NCBI GenBank assembly: GCA_026182355.1
Contig: JAPFBL010000369.1
Location: forward strand, 245,587-309,586
Length of the DNA: 64,000 nt
Direction: 5' to 3'
DNA from: Hermatobates lingyangjiaoensis
Taxonomy: Eukaryota > Arthropoda > Insecta > Hemiptera > Hermatobatidae
The stretch's first letter is position 1. The number at the start of each line of letters is the position of its first letter. The position numbers and the translations under genes are program-made. The notes beneath the pieces were generated by a model. It was not told the DNA's origin. It made no database searches and worked only from the letters and a program-made list of their open reading frames with translations. This document shows, in pieces, positions 22,981 to 35,034 of this stretch.

Positions 22981-25740
22981 AGTGATCAATAAAACAGACT
23001 TTTAAAGATAAAGTGAGTTTCAAGAATACATTTCAAAAATGTATTAAGATATAATGTGTGTTATTAATACATTATTACATACGTAATTACTGAATATGCA
23101 TACTTATTTGTATAATGGGAAACCCTAGTGATATATTCTTATCATTTTAACTAATTTATTCAATTTAAATACATATTACTAATTCCCAAGTATTAATAGT
23201 AGTTCATTTCATCTCATTAATTAATGAGTTAGTTATCATTTCTGATTATTCATAGCTATAATACAATGAAACAACGTTTGACTCATGAAATCTTTTTTAG
23301 TAATTTATTCAAATAAATGTGTATGAATAATTCACTTCCACTATCAATATTACAAATACCACAAGTTGATCGTTTTGGTGATATTTATAGAATTTAAATG
23401 TACATGGCTATTTCATAATTACTAGGTAAGTACAGTTCTTTCTGCAATCGAAATTTGTTTTAAAGATCCTGATAAACATAATTCTTGTATTCTTTTATAT
23501 GTAATTTTTATCATTATACTACAATTTATTTATGGTTATTGCCCAATCGAATAATGTATTTAAAGTGTTGATCATTTTAAATAATTTATTCAATTAAACG
23601 TACATAACTAATTCATCATTAGAAATTCTTCAACGATATTTGTCAATTAAATAGAGTTTTGATAATTTCTACTAATCTACTCAAGTGATATGTCTTTGAT
23701 ATTGAATAATAATTGTGGTTTGTATAACATGCTGATATGTTGAATAATTTGTTAGAATCAATATTTATGACTAATTTTTAGCTGGATTTGCTTTGATTTG
23801 AGTATGTAAACTGGCTAATTACTAATATATTTTTTCTCAATATACATTCATAGCAACCTTATAACAAAGTCCAGCAGGCAGGAATAATTTTTAAATTATT
23901 ATTATTTTCTGTACATAGTACAGTTAAATATAGATACTTCTTAAATAAATAACTGAACAAATCAACTGCTAAAATTGTTGAAAATCATGAAAATAATTTT
24001 TGTTTTAATAAAGCTATAAATAAAACAAAACTGCGCCATTATTCTCCAGTAAATGTTACGCTTCCGGGAGTGTCTTTAATTAAAGTTCTAATAATTTAGT
24101 TTATTCACTCAACTTGATATTTTATACAGTGATAACTTCAAACAGTAAGTACGATTTTCATTTTAACTTATTTGTGCAATATCATAAGTACTTAAACAGT
24201 TTAATATTATCGGCATGTGCAAATAATTAGATGTCTACTTAATGATTACTTTCAATGAATATGATAGGTTGACTTTTAAATCAGCATTCTTTTGGTTAAC
24301 ACATTTTGTATCTTTTTGCTAAAATAAAACTTTGTTGATTAAACATAATGTTAAAAAAGATTTAAAATGCTTATTATGGTTTATTTATTAAGTAATATTA
24401 TCTGTTTATTAATGGTACATGTTTGCTACAGAATATTTCACAATATACCTGTTTACTTCGAAATATGCTAAACTAATTAAAATATTGTTGCTTAATTTAT
24501 TTTTTCAATTACTATAATATAAGATGAATGAAGAAATAATACTTTCATTGAGTTATTAAAATGAATTGTAATAGTTATACTTCTTATAATTTAGTGGCAT
24601 TAAGAAAACAGAATATTTTTTATATATGTCATATTAAAGATGTACATGTTCATACTTCATAAATAATCCAGTATTAATCATTGTACATTGCAGATATGAA
24701 ACATATTACAACTTAGACTCCTAAAAATGAGATTATGATAATTAAACATTCATTAAGAAGGTAAATTTAGAAAGTGTAAGTTACTTAAGTTATTGGTGAG
24801 AAGTAAATTTCATATTGGGATTGTCATTTAAAAAAGAAAGATAATTTATTTTTGTAATGGGTATTGATACAATTAATTGTGTTGAGCACTGTTAAAAATT
24901 ACCTCTCCAAACTTTTTTTTTCAACAGCTTTAAATATTGATTACATTTTCATCACAACCAGTAAAATGCTTGTAGGCATTCATTAGAATGAATTAATTGA
25001 CATATGAACTGTTGTTGTTGCCCCTACAAATGACGTCCTTGCAATAAAACTTATTTTAAAGGTTTAAAAATCCTTCTATTGGGAGACTTTGAATAATGAA
25101 TTGCAAATATTTTTCCAAAATCTATAATTATTCAGTATACTCTCTTTATAATTTGAATAATGAAGACACCCACATTATACTAATCAATTAATTAAATTGA
25201 TTATCAATGAATTCGATAATATATTTACTCACAGTACTGTTGGGTGCATAATACTTCAGTTATTTTTATGTTGTGCACAAATTATACTTGTACAATATTT
25301 CTGTGTACAGTCTTTCATTTAGTGAGATTATTTCTATAGTATAATCTTTTATATTAAGTAATCAAAAGTTAGTTGTATAAATGTCCATACTTAGGAATTA
25401 TATTAATGATTATGGGAAGGATAGCATATGCATGTAGTCCATGGAAGGCAGTCAAATGTAATATGCACACATGTTTTATTTTAAGATATTTACAAATTTA
25501 ATATGTTTCATGGAACTTATTCCTGGAAGTTATTTAAAAAAAATGTTTTATTTTAAATTATAACTATTATTCTCAATTCCTTATTAATGTAAACCATATA
25601 GCAATAAGAATAAAATTTATCACTAAACAGTGTAAAAAGAAAACATTCAAACAAATAACTATCAAGAAATTTTCAATTTTTATGAAACATTTAAAAAATT
25701 TGTTTGATTTTATAATGAAGTAAAAAGAAGTCATAATGGG
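22980..25740. other. AT-rich tract, no gene recognised
   Basis: Many short motifs such as atttattcaattaaacgtacat recur at low similarity (22070, 22430, 23150, 23590). No coding signal. Confidence 0.45.
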
Positions 25741-25834
25741 GTTGGCCACTCTGTTCTAGGACTGTGTAAGTGAACTCTTGGACTCACTAAAGTTCTTTGC
25801 ATGCTAGAGCCAGTCTGCAACTTCCCTTCATCAA

Positions 25835-26600
25835 AGAATCATGGCGGAAAATGCACTGTGGCTTATCCCAAGGTAAATTCAACAATTTTTCTTTGTTTAC
25901 ACATATTATCACTTGATATTTTCTGTTAACACTAGTCTTTTAACTATAAGTCAAAATATATGTTAAATTATATGCAATAAATTAAAATTTAAATGGTAGT
26001 TATTTTCTGCTTTACTTGTATTAAAATAATTGCTTCTTTTTGATTCACCTATATAAAACAAACGTACAATACGTGCTATTATCATAAATGGCGATATAAA
26101 AAATACTTTTTTTCTATATGGAACTCAATCAGTGCACTATTACTTTTCGTAAAAAAAAAAACATGGCCGACAGTGCACCTATAATGGGAAGGTAATATTA
26201 ACAATTTTTTTTTGTTCGAAGATAATAACACTTCATTTTTATGCCAACACTATTCTTTTAACTATAATTTAACAATGTCTCAACACATATATGTTAAATT
26301 ATATGCAATAAATTACAATTTAAATGGAGTTCATTTTCTGCTTTACTTTTATTGAAATAATTGCTTCTTTTTTATTCACCGATATAAAACACACATAGAA
26401 TACGTGTTCTTATCATAAATTTTGATATAAAAAATACATTTTTTTCTTTATTGAACGGAACCATCAATAAATAAAAACCATAGTCCACTATTGCTCTTCT
26501 TCAAAAAAACATGGCTGACAATGCACCGAGTTAATATAATGCGAAGATAATATTAACAATTTTTTTTTGCATTAACAACTAATTAGGGTATAATAGGTTT
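25835..26600. repeat. Three tandem units of about 340 bp, each starting at an ATG
   Basis: Unit starts lie near 25841, 26163 and 26512. Each begins ATGGC(G/C/T)GA followed by a TGCAC word; in the first two a short open stretch ends at AAGGTAA (10-11 codons). The third has a stop after seven codons. The shared text ttatatgcaataaatta and tgctttact shows common origin. It looks like a duplicated mini-exon with a splice donor, but could be chance in a duplicated noncoding segment. Confidence 0.5.
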
Positions 26601-27220
26601 GTTTGTAAATAAAGAAACCGACAAGAATTACTTTATGTTTGACATATACCAGAATTATTTGATTATCACTAGTCACAACCATGACTGACAAAGATTCCAC
26701 CCTATTTTATATTACCATTGGAGGTAATGTGTGTAATGTTGTGTATTGTGGGCATGTTATGTTTTTATGCATGTAATCATTTCAGTTTTACGTGTTCAGT
26801 TTATTACAGTACCTAGCAAAGCACACTCAACGTCATATACATTACACTATTTGAAACCCTCTTGCTTCCACTGTTCTTCCCAGACAGATCGTAATCTGTT
26901 AGGTCTATATAAAAGTAATTCTCAAGGGTGTCTATAGGATTTCTAGGTGTCTCTCAGTGATTCAAATAATATATCCATACATAAAAACGTAGTCACCATA
27001 CCTCATCTTACAAATTGCATCTCTTTTTGTAAACGCAACATTATTATTAGTGATAAGTAATAGCGATTTTCTTCTTAAGAAGACCTAATCACTTCAAATA
27101 TATTTTATATACAACGAATATGTTCTACCAATGGCAACATTACTTTCGTTCACCACTCTGAGCAAAAATTTTACAATTTGCAACAACATTAGTCACTAGT
27201 CAAAACAGGCAAGAATTTGT
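26600..27220. other. AT-rich spacer
   Basis: A short ATG frame at 26682 ends at GGAGGTAATG; no other support for a gene. The 63-codon frame at 26746 shows no domain. Confidence 0.35.
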
Positions 27221-27224
27221 GGTG

Positions 27225-28022
27225 AAGCACATGATCAATATTTCTAATAAAAGATCTACTACTTAAATTGAATTTGTTTGTGAAGCAACATGATTTTTAT
27301 GATATACTAATGAATTTGTGGCTAGAAGCACCAATGACTTAATTATGTATATACTAATGAATTTGTGGTGCAAGGCAACATGACTTTTATGATCTATACT
27401 AATGAATTTGATGGTGAAGCAACATGATTTTTATGATATAGCTAATGAATTTGTGGCGAAGCACATACTTTTATGATTATACTAATGAATTTGTGGTGAA
27501 GCACATGACTTTTATGATATACTAATGAATTTGTGGTGAAGCACATGATTTTTATGATTATACTAATGAATTTGTGGTGAAGCACATGATTTTTATGATA
27601 TACTAATGAATTTGTGGTGAAGCACATGATTTTTATGATTATACTAATGAATTTGTGGTGAAGCACATGATTTTTATGACTATACTAATGAATTTTTGGT
27701 GAAGCACATGACTTTTATGATTATACTAATGAATTTGTGGTGAAGCACATGACTTTTATGATATACTAATGAATTTGTGGCGAAGCACATGACTTTTATG
27801 ATATACTAATGAATTTGTGGTGAAGCACATGACTTTTATGATTATACTAATGAATTTGTGGCGAAGCACATGACTTTTATGATATACTAATGAATTTGTG
27901 GTGAAGCACATGACTTTTATGATTATACTAATGAATTTGTGGTGAAGCACATGATTTTTATGATTATACTAATGAATTTTTGGTGAAGCACATGACTTTT
28001 ATGATTATACTAATGAATTTAT
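27225..28022. repeat. 39-41-bp minisatellite, about 18 copies
   Basis: The monomer is tactaatgaatttgtggtga + agcacatgacttttatgat, alternating between gata and gatta at the joint. Copies in the first 250 bp carry extra bases and are more diverged. Minus-strand frames are repeat read-through. Confidence 0.93.
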
Positions 28023-28034
28023 GTCATTATAGGG

Positions 28035-28440
28035 TAAAAAGCTAATGAAATGGTCCACATATAAAAAATTAATGGTATAAACAACGCGTTTCGAACACGT
28101 AGTGTTCTTCCTCAGGCATTAACTAAAGAAATTGGTGAAGCACATGATTGTCTATGATTATACTAAGTGAATTTTGTTATTATAGGTTACTAGCTAATGA
28201 ATATGTCCACATATAAAAATTTAATGGTATAAACAACGCGTTTCGAACACGTAGAGTTCTTCCTCAGGCATTAACTAAAAAATACAATGGCACCAGAGAG
28301 TTATCTAACTCTCTGGTGCCATTGTATTTTTTAGTTAATGCCTGAGGAAGAACACTATGTGTTCGAAACGCGTTGTTTATACCATTAAATTTTTATATGT
28401 GGATACTAAATCATTAGATTTTTACCCTACAATGAGTAAA
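28035..28440. mobile_element. PLE units, ACGCGU family, one solo and one inverted pair
   Basis: Minus-strand cores at 28088-28115 and 28240-28267 and a plus-strand core at 28342-28374. The pair is joined by a perfect hairpin through ctctggtgccattgtat. The solo unit lies inside the last minisatellite copies, so it inserted after the array formed. Confidence 0.8.
28342..28374 (+). ncRNA. Hammerhead-like ribozyme core, ACGCGU family
   Basis: CUGAGGA, extra A, stem II GAACAC/GUGUUC (six pairs), GAAA, then ACGCGU from the last A, followed by U. Stem I pairs are weak (GC/GU with a bulge). All core positions needed in known hammerheads are present if the extra base is tolerated; U7 is G, a position known to vary. 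Confidence 0.7.
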
Positions 28441-28639
28441 TACCACATAATAAGTGATTGAACTACGTTAGAATGTTTTATGTTTATACATATGAAGTTT
28501 ATTTAGTATAACAGTACTAATTATGGTTGTATACGTTCTCAACGCTTTAAACGGTTGTTATACGTACACCATTTATACTGAATATAGTTGAAATCAACAT
28601 GATCTTATCGTTATATCATGAATTCAAAGTACAAATTCA

Positions 28640-28965
28640 GGTTGTATACAAGATCTTACGGTTATATTCATAAAGTTATGGTTATTTTCAAGCATTTATT
28701 ATGCTCTTTAATTAAGGTTGTATACAATATCTTACGGTTATATTCATAAAGTTATGGTTATTTTCAAGCATTTATTATGCTCTTTAATTAAGGTTGTATA
28801 CAAGATCTTACGGTTATATTCATAAAGTTATGGTTATTTTCAAGCATTTATTATATTCCTTAATTAAGGTTACATTCATAAAGTTATGGTTATTTTCAAG
28901 AATTTGTTATGCTTCTTAATTAAAGTTTTATACATGATCTTACGGTTATTCATAAAGTTATGGAT
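28640..28965. repeat. 76-bp tandem repeat, about four copies
   Basis: The monomer includes atcttacggttatattcata and aagcatttattatg; the last copy is partial and diverged. Confidence 0.85.
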
Positions 28966-29325
28966 AAATTTTAAATTCCTCCCTACTTTATCCAACATAC
29001 AGGAACATTTATAAAAAGGAAATTAACAATTCTTGTAGATTATGAAGAAGAAAGAAAACTTTTCAAAGCCTATGTCTCATTGTCTTGTGTAACCTGAATT
29101 AGTTTTAAGATAAAAAGCTAACAGAACAACTATGTTCTTCTTTATAACATTAAAATAGAACAAAAAAGGTTTTATAAAAACAGAAAAATCAATAAATAAC
29201 AATTTATTATGAAAAGAAAACAAGTGAAGACTTTTTCAATATCACACTTCATGGCGATTCCTAAAACAGAATTGCTCGAGAAAATACAATAGCATGGGAA
29301 AGATACATTTGCAAACTAATCTATT
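28966..29325. other. AT-rich spacer
   Basis: Nothing recognised. Confidence 0.4.
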
Positions 29326-29329
29326 ATAT

Positions 29330-29560
29330 ATATATAAATTCACGCAAGGGGTTCTTGAGGATTTTGGTCATAAAACATACAACTCCTGATTATAAGCCGA
29401 CGTTTCGACAAAAATTGTTTGGCATTTTTCAAGGCTTGAACAGAATTCTGTTCAGTTATGATGCAGCCAGACATAAGCATGGACCGGTAAATGGTGTTTC
29501 TTCTAAGTCAAGCCTTAGAATTTGAAATATCAGTGGTCGAGAAGCTATATCAATATATAT
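29330..29560. mobile_element. PLE terminal fragment, ACGU family (gacgtttcgac type)
   Basis: Minus-strand GAAACGTCGG follows a stem region, but the CUGANGA block reads CTTGAAA. A longer sister copy lies at 43865-44400 with the same phrases tgaggattttggtcataaaac and tggtccatgcttat. Confidence 0.55.
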
Positions 29561-29574
29561 ATATATATATATAT

Positions 29575-29955
29575 ATTAGGTGTGTTCTCTAATCGGGGTT
29601 CGGTCAATTTTCCAGGATAAAAAATCAAACTCTCGTTGCCAACGTTTCGGTTTTATTTAAAACCTTTTTCATAGGCAGAAGTAAGAATTTTTTAACTAAG
29701 AAAATGAAATTTACATTATTTAAAGGAACAACAATGTTAGCCGGACAAAACCTTCGACTAGACTGGTTTTGTCCGGCTAACATTGTTGTTCCTTTAAATA
29801 ATGTAAATTTCATTTTCTTAGTTAAAAAATTCTTACTTCTGCCTATGAAAAAGGTTTTAAATAAAACCGAAACGTTGGCAACGAGAGTTTGATTTTTTAT
29901 CCTGGAAAATTGACCGAACCCCGATTAGAGAACACACCTATTCTATCAAACGGTC
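29575..29955. mobile_element. PLE inverted pair, CUAUGAA variant
   Basis: Arms of about 170 bp, nearly perfect complements, meet at a short centre near 29757. Both arms carry CCTATGAAAAAGG and aaaaccgaaacgttggc. The arms are almost identical, so the pair is young or has been homogenised. Frames such as MKFTLFK... on both strands are by-products. Confidence 0.75.
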
Positions 29956-29994
29956 GATATATTATTGAATCTGTTATATATATATATAAACACT

Positions 29995-30300
29995 TTTTCG
30001 TTGGAAATGCGATCCAAAACGGATAAATATAGTTCAATATAGAAAAGGAAACATAGAGAAATCAAAATAACAGACTTACAGTCTCTAATTTTTGATTTGA
30101 ACCGTCTTCAGGAGAGATAAGAGAGGGAAACCAAGCGCACTGGTTCAGAGACGGTTGGAGACGGTCTCCAACCGTCTCTGAACCTGTGCGCTTGGTTTCC
30201 CTCTCTTATCTCTCCTGAAGACGATTCAAACCGAAAATTAGAGACTGTAAGTGTGTTCTTTTGATTTTTCCATGTTTCTTTTTCTATATTGAAATATATA
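29995..30300. mobile_element. PLE inverted pair, AAUU family
   Basis: Arms meet at 30160 (agacggttggagacgg). The right arm reads CUGAAGA, C, GAUU/AACC stem with one change, GAAA, AAUU, A, GAGA. The left arm has tttttgatttgaacc in the equivalent place. Confidence 0.75.
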
Positions 30301-30305
30301 TATAT

Positions 30306-31365
30306 AACTTATTCTACTAACTACCACTATATAGACTATACATTTCTTAAATTAACACTATAATCTTCCATAACATCCAGAAATAATTCTATCACCAAAA
30401 TAAATATTTTGTTTGAAGCAGTTTTAGCCACCTGTCATAATCAGGTGTACCACTTAACTTCATAAAATGTCTCTAGGTTCCATCTGTTGTGTATTCAATC
30501 TTGGTTCGTGTTCCTCCGTTCTTCTAGAATATAGTTTTAACGTCCTGTTGAATCCTGTGGTTTGGTTGTTCATATTTTGTTTCTGTTCTATTATTTTAAG
30601 GGCTTCAGCAATTTGTAGTCTATTGTGATCATTTTCATGGTATAAAACTTAAGTGTTTTTTCACCAACATTTCTCTAGTCAGTTTGGTTTTAGGTCCTTT
30701 TATGGTATGCTCTTTTGGGGCTCCAGTAGACAGAATGCATTAAGGCAGAAGACCAGCTCAAAATCAACATATATTACAAGAGTATCAGTACATCCAATAT
30801 GACAATAAAGAACAACCTGCACTTAAAACCACAACTTCAGAAAACCAATGTAATTGCTTAATAGGAAACAGTGAGATCCTAAAATCAAAATAAATTGGTT
30901 CAACAACAACAATTTCAAGAAGACTTACAACGCATCTGTCTACTGGAGCCCCAAAAGAGCATACCATAAAAGGACCTAAAACCAAACTGACTCGAGAAAT
31001 GTTGGTGAAAAACACTGAAGTTTTATACCATGAAAATAATCACAATAGACTACAAATTGCTGAAGCCCTTAAGATAATAGAACAGAAACCAAATATGAAC
31101 AACCAAACCACAGGATTCAACAGGACGTTAAAACTATATTCTAGAACAACGCAGGAACACGAACCAAAATTGAATACCCAACAGATGGAACCTAGAGACA
31201 TTTTATGAAGTTAAGTGGTACACCTGATTATGACAGGTGGCTAAAACTGCTCCAAACAAAATGTTTATTTTGGTGATAGAATTATTTCTGGATGTTATGG
31301 AAGATTATAGTGTTAATTTAAGAAATGTATAGTGTATATAGTGGTAGTTAGTAGGAATAAGTTTT
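30306..31365. mobile_element. PLE inverted pair with endonuclease tail
   Basis: Two arms of about 430 bp (30306-30745 minus, 30930-31365 plus) surround a 185-bp centre. The plus arm frame 30999-31208 contains NNHNRLQIAEALKIIEQKP, which resembles the final segment of PLE GIY-YIG endonucleases. The minus arm holds the same text with small indels. Confidence 0.7.
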
Positions 31366-31509
31366 TTTTATAAATATGATTAACTCTGAAGATGGTTAAG
31401 GAGATCTTCAGTTATAAATAACAAATCATTTGGAAAACTAGTTTATTTAGTACCAGAAATATTTAAAACAAAGGTGAGAAAACTTGAAAGATAGACAATG
31501 ATATATATA

Positions 31510-31739
31510 TATATATTCTAATGTAGTGCAATCAGTTATTATGTGGTATGTACTCATTGTATGTACTCATTGGTATTTACAATGAGTAAATACCACATAA
31601 TAACTGATTGCACTACAGTCTTATTCAGAGGCACTGATCCTTAGTTAATGCCTGAGAAAGAACACTACGTGTTCGAAACGCGTTGTTTATATAATTAAAA
31701 TTTTTATATGTGGAGACCATTTCATTAGATTTTTACCCT

Positions 31740-31750
<11 letters not shown>
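31510..31750. mobile_element. PLE unit, ACGCGU family
   Basis: The plus core at 31652-31684 reads CUGAGAA, so G8 has become A. The stem and GAAACGCGUU are intact. It is bounded by (TA)n on both sides. Confidence 0.7.
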
Positions 31751-31774
<24 letters not shown>

Positions 31775-31779
31775 AACAC

Positions 31780-32160
31780 TTTTTCTTCTTCTTGGAGTTT
31801 GGTCAGGGTAAATATATGGAATTACCTTTTTGCCAACGTTTCGTCTTTATTTTAAGACATCCTCAGGGCTATAAACTAACAAAAAAACAATTAACAATGG
31901 ACATTTGTCATTTCTACTTTAGAAACATCATAAACAAATTGAAAAAAAACTTACTCAAGGCTGGGTTATGATGTTTCTAAAGTAGAAATGACAAATGTCC
32001 ATTGTTTATTGTCTTTTTTGTTAGTTTATAGCCCTGAGGATGTCTTAAAATAAAGACGTTGGCAAAAAGGTGATTCCATATATTTACCCTGACCAAACTC
32101 CGAGAAGAAGAAAAAGTGTTTGTTAATATTTTGTGGTCAAGAAAACAGTACCGATATATA
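31780..32160. mobile_element. PLE inverted pair with one catalytic half deleted
   Basis: The left arm (minus) keeps GAAACGTT; the right arm (plus, about 32034-32062) reads aaataaagac directly joined to gttggc, missing exactly the five bases GAAAC. The arms are otherwise near-perfect complements, with (TA)n next to both. Confidence 0.75.
31835..31866 (-). ncRNA. Hammerhead-like ribozyme core, ACGU family
   Basis: CUGAGGA, extra U, stem II GUCUU/AAGAC, GAAA opening ACGU, then U. GCC before and GGC after form stem I. Confidence 0.7.
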
Positions 32161-32179
32161 TATATATATATAATTAAAG

Positions 32180-32470
32180 TTACAGCTAGAGAACACAAGA
32201 AAAAGGACGAACACTCACGAACCTCGATAATTTCGGCGTCTTGCCGTCTTCAGGAGAGTAGAAAGAAAGAAAATAAAAGGAGAAAGAATGAAGGAACGGA
32301 GACGTTGACGTAGAACGTCTCCGTTCCTTCATTCTTTCTCCTTTTATTTTCTTTCTTTCTACTCTCCTGAAGACGGCAAGACGCCGAAATTATCGAGATT
32401 CGTGAGTGTTCGTCCTTTTTCTTGTGTTCACTAGCTGTAACTTTAATTATTTGTCCGTTTGGACCGTCTG
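32180..32470. mobile_element. PLE inverted pair, GGC-stem family
   Basis: Perfect-looking arms of about 130 bp. Cores at 32230-32253 (minus) and 32367-32394 (plus): CUGAAGA, extra C, GGC/GCC stem II, GAAA, AUUAU, C, with UCUC/GAGA as stem I. Its stem III is an imperfect palindrome. Confidence 0.75.
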
Positions 32471-32489
32471 TTCAATTCAAAGTATATAT

Positions 32490-32765
32490 ATAAGGAAACA
32501 CACTTACAGAGTTAAATTTTTGGGTAATCCGTCTTGAGGAGAAAAGAGAAGGGAGACCAAGCACGTTGTAGCGCAACGGCAAGTAAACTTGACGTCAAGT
32601 TTACTTGCCGTTGCGCCTACAACGTGCTTGGTCTCCCTTTCTCTTTTCTCTTCAAGACGGTTTACCCGAAAATTTGAGTCTGAAAGTGTGTTTCCTTACT
32701 TTGTGTGTTACTCTTCTTGAATTTTGAACTCGTATTGTGTCCAGTTTGGATCGCGTTTGGTTTAA
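32490..32765. mobile_element. PLE inverted pair, ACTTGAGTC family
   Basis: Arms of about 130 bp meet near 32588 (cttgacgtcaag). Catalytic blocks are altered on both arms (cttgagga on the left, cttcaagacgg on the right). A sister copy lies at 54110-54310. Confidence 0.65.
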
Positions 32766-32794
32766 TTAAGTGATATATATATATATATAAAGAT

Positions 32795-33025
32795 TTCACA
32801 TAAACAGGTGAAATAACAATCAATGATCAAACCACAATAAGAAATGGGAAAACAGACTAAGATCTTTCAACAGTAACAAGCGGTCTTCGTCAGAGTCAAA
32901 AACCTAACTGACTTGGGTTGAAGTTGGGTCAAGTTGGGTTTTTGATTCTGGCGAAGACCGCTTGTTACGGTTGAAAGATCTTAGTCCTGTTTTCCCATTT
33001 CTTATTGTGGTTTGATCATTGGTAT
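32795..33025. mobile_element. PLE inverted pair, AGAUCU family
   Basis: Both arms keep acggttgaaagatcttagt or its complement. The right arm reads CUGGCGA (A6 changed to G). Confidence 0.75.
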
Positions 33026-33204
33026 ATATATATATATATATAAATGCTTAACCGCACGACGAAGTCAGAAATCGGACTTTTCAACTAAAACCACTATTCT
33101 TCGTACGAGTAATGAAGACTAATTGTTTTGGTTGAAAGATCTTAGTCCCATTTCTGAATACCTTATATGTGCAAATAAAAGAACATTGTATTTTGTTTTT
33201 TTAT

Positions 33205-33480
33205 TTTATTTATTGTAGGGTAAAAATCTAATGAAATGGTCTCCACATATAAAAAATTTATTGATATAAACAACGCGTTTCGAACACGTAGTGTTCTTCC
33301 TCAGGCATTAACTAAGCATGAATGCCTCTGAATAAGACTTATTCAGAGGCACTCATCCTTAGTTAATGCCTGAGGAAGAACACTAAGTGTTCGAAACGCG
33401 TTGTTTATATCATTAAATTTTTTATATGTGGAGACCATTTCATTAGATTTTTACCCTACAATGAGTAAATACCACATAAT
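33205..33480. mobile_element. PLE inverted pair, ACGCGU family
   Basis: Cores at 33277-33304 (minus) and 33370-33402 (plus) are both complete: CUGAGGA, A, GAACAC/GUGUUC, GAAA, ACGCGU, U. The arms join through attcagaggcac. This is one of the few pairs in which neither arm has an obvious core lesion. Confidence 0.8.
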
Positions 33481-33484
33481 AACT

Positions 33485-33940
33485 GATTGCACTACATTAG
33501 AATTTATTTATTGTCTTCAGAAATTATCATATTTCATAGCGGATCTAACGCGATCCTTAATAATTTTTTTACAAATTAACTCAAGTAAAAACTGAGTCTA
33601 CATCTCTCTACAAGTATTTTTAATAATTATATACATATTAATTAATTATTCAATAAATACAATATATTTTAACTAAATATTTTATATAAATATCTTTTAT
33701 ATACATTTAAACAATAAATAAATAACATATTAATATAACAAAAAATTAAAGTTAATTGTATGAAATTTATAAGTTTGAAATTAGAGGTCCTCAGGAAATT
33801 GGTCAAATCAACATTTAGACAATCCTCGACATACGTTTTAGTTACGTTCCGAACTGCTGAACGTAAGTTGTTACATACGTTCTAGTAATGTATACCGTTC
33901 ATACTGTACCAGAAATCCATTAATTCTATTACAGTAAGGG
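33485..33940. other. AT-rich spacer
   Basis: Nothing recognised. Confidence 0.4.
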
Positions 33941-33944
33941 GGGC

Positions 33945-34005
33945 CACGTTAGCTCAGTGGTTAACGTACTCGCCGCTGGATTAGTAGGTCTAAACACAAC
34001 ATTAT
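33945..34005 (+). mobile_element. SINE fragment, tRNA-like part
   Basis: It matches the start of the copy at 39376, including box A (ttagctcagtggttaacgta), then breaks off before box B. Confidence 0.7.
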
Positions 34006-34194
34006 AAAATAACAATATACATGTAATTTCAAATCGTAAATAAAATTCAAATAATATATTTGATTTCGTAATTTCAATTAAACGAGTTTTATTCATATTT
34101 AGTTACGTTTGGAAGTGATTTCGAAGGAAATTACTTTTCACGTAGATAAACACTTTCTTTTACAATTTTGAAATTGTAAATTATTTATTTTTTC

Positions 34195-34900
34195 ATTCTG
34201 AGGTAAAATGGATAAACCAACAAAAGTCTCCACACAAATGAAATTTTATTCAACGCGTTTCGAACACTTTGTGTTCATCATCAGGAAGACACTATAATAC
34301 AAATTATATCTAATTAGTTACAAAAATTAGAGTGAAATAATAAAATTCAATTAAGAGAATTCAAGACATACCCAGGGATGTGGTACTGACGGGTTGGTCC
34401 AGTGAACACAACTAGTCGGAAAGAAATCCGTTGCGAAAGAGTGGGGATAGGCAATTTAGGAGATAAGGGACAAAGGCTTCGGGAATGCTTGAAAAACCTT
34501 TAACTGAAATACAGAAGGCAAGATCCACTAATTTAGAGGAAAGAAACCCTTTTTTTTATTTTTTTTATTTTTATTTATTTATTTTTTAATTTATTCTATG
34601 TGATTCGAGGAACAGTTTAAGAAATTTTGGACACCTTGGAATTTGATCATTAAGACATAGAGAGGCAGAAGGATTATTAATGACGGCCTTGTTTATTTGA
34701 AAAGCTTCCAAATTACAAATTTCTTTAAACTTTCTATTTGCATGTAGGATGGTAAGGTTCAAGTTTGAATCAAAGCTGTGATTTTGTGTGATAAGGTGTT
34801 TCGCAAAATGTGAAAAAAATTCTTTATTATTCTTATTGTCATTTTTCCTTTGCAAAATTTTTTTGTTGGTTTATCCATTTTACCTCAGAAAGAGTAAATA
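34195..34900. mobile_element. PLE copy of the ACGCGU family with endonuclease piece
   Basis: The minus core at 34257-34284 reads CUGAUGA, U, GAACAC/GUGUUC, GAAACGCG. The inner part encodes an endonuclease tail on the minus strand. The phrase ggtaaaatggataaacc at 34202 recurs inverted at about 34865-34883, so this is an inverted unit of 0.7 kb. Confidence 0.7.
34586..34855 (-). pseudogene. PLE endonuclease C-terminal fragment
   Basis: The frame contains FFSHFAKHLITQNHSFD and later RKFKEICNLEAFQI. The pattern (A-x-H-x(5)-H..., then K-x-x-E-I/L) is what PLE GIY-YIG endonuclease tails show after the catalytic core. No GIY or YIG motif is visible in this fragment. Confidence 0.6.
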
Positions 34901-35034
34901 CCACACAATTACGGATTGCACAACTAATGATTTATTTATTTTTTGTCTTTCTTATATTAATATCTGGAACATAAAATCGAAAAACGTAAAAAAAAAATTA
35001 ATGAACATAAGTCGAGAATTGTCTGTATTCAAGT

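Noticed and set aside
27225..28022. CRISPR array, because of regular about 40-bp repeats
   Set aside because: There are no unique spacers; monomers are head to tail in a eukaryotic genome. It is a minisatellite.
29625..29892. Two near-identical 62-codon frames on opposite strands
   Set aside because: Mirror images produced by a PLE inverted pair.
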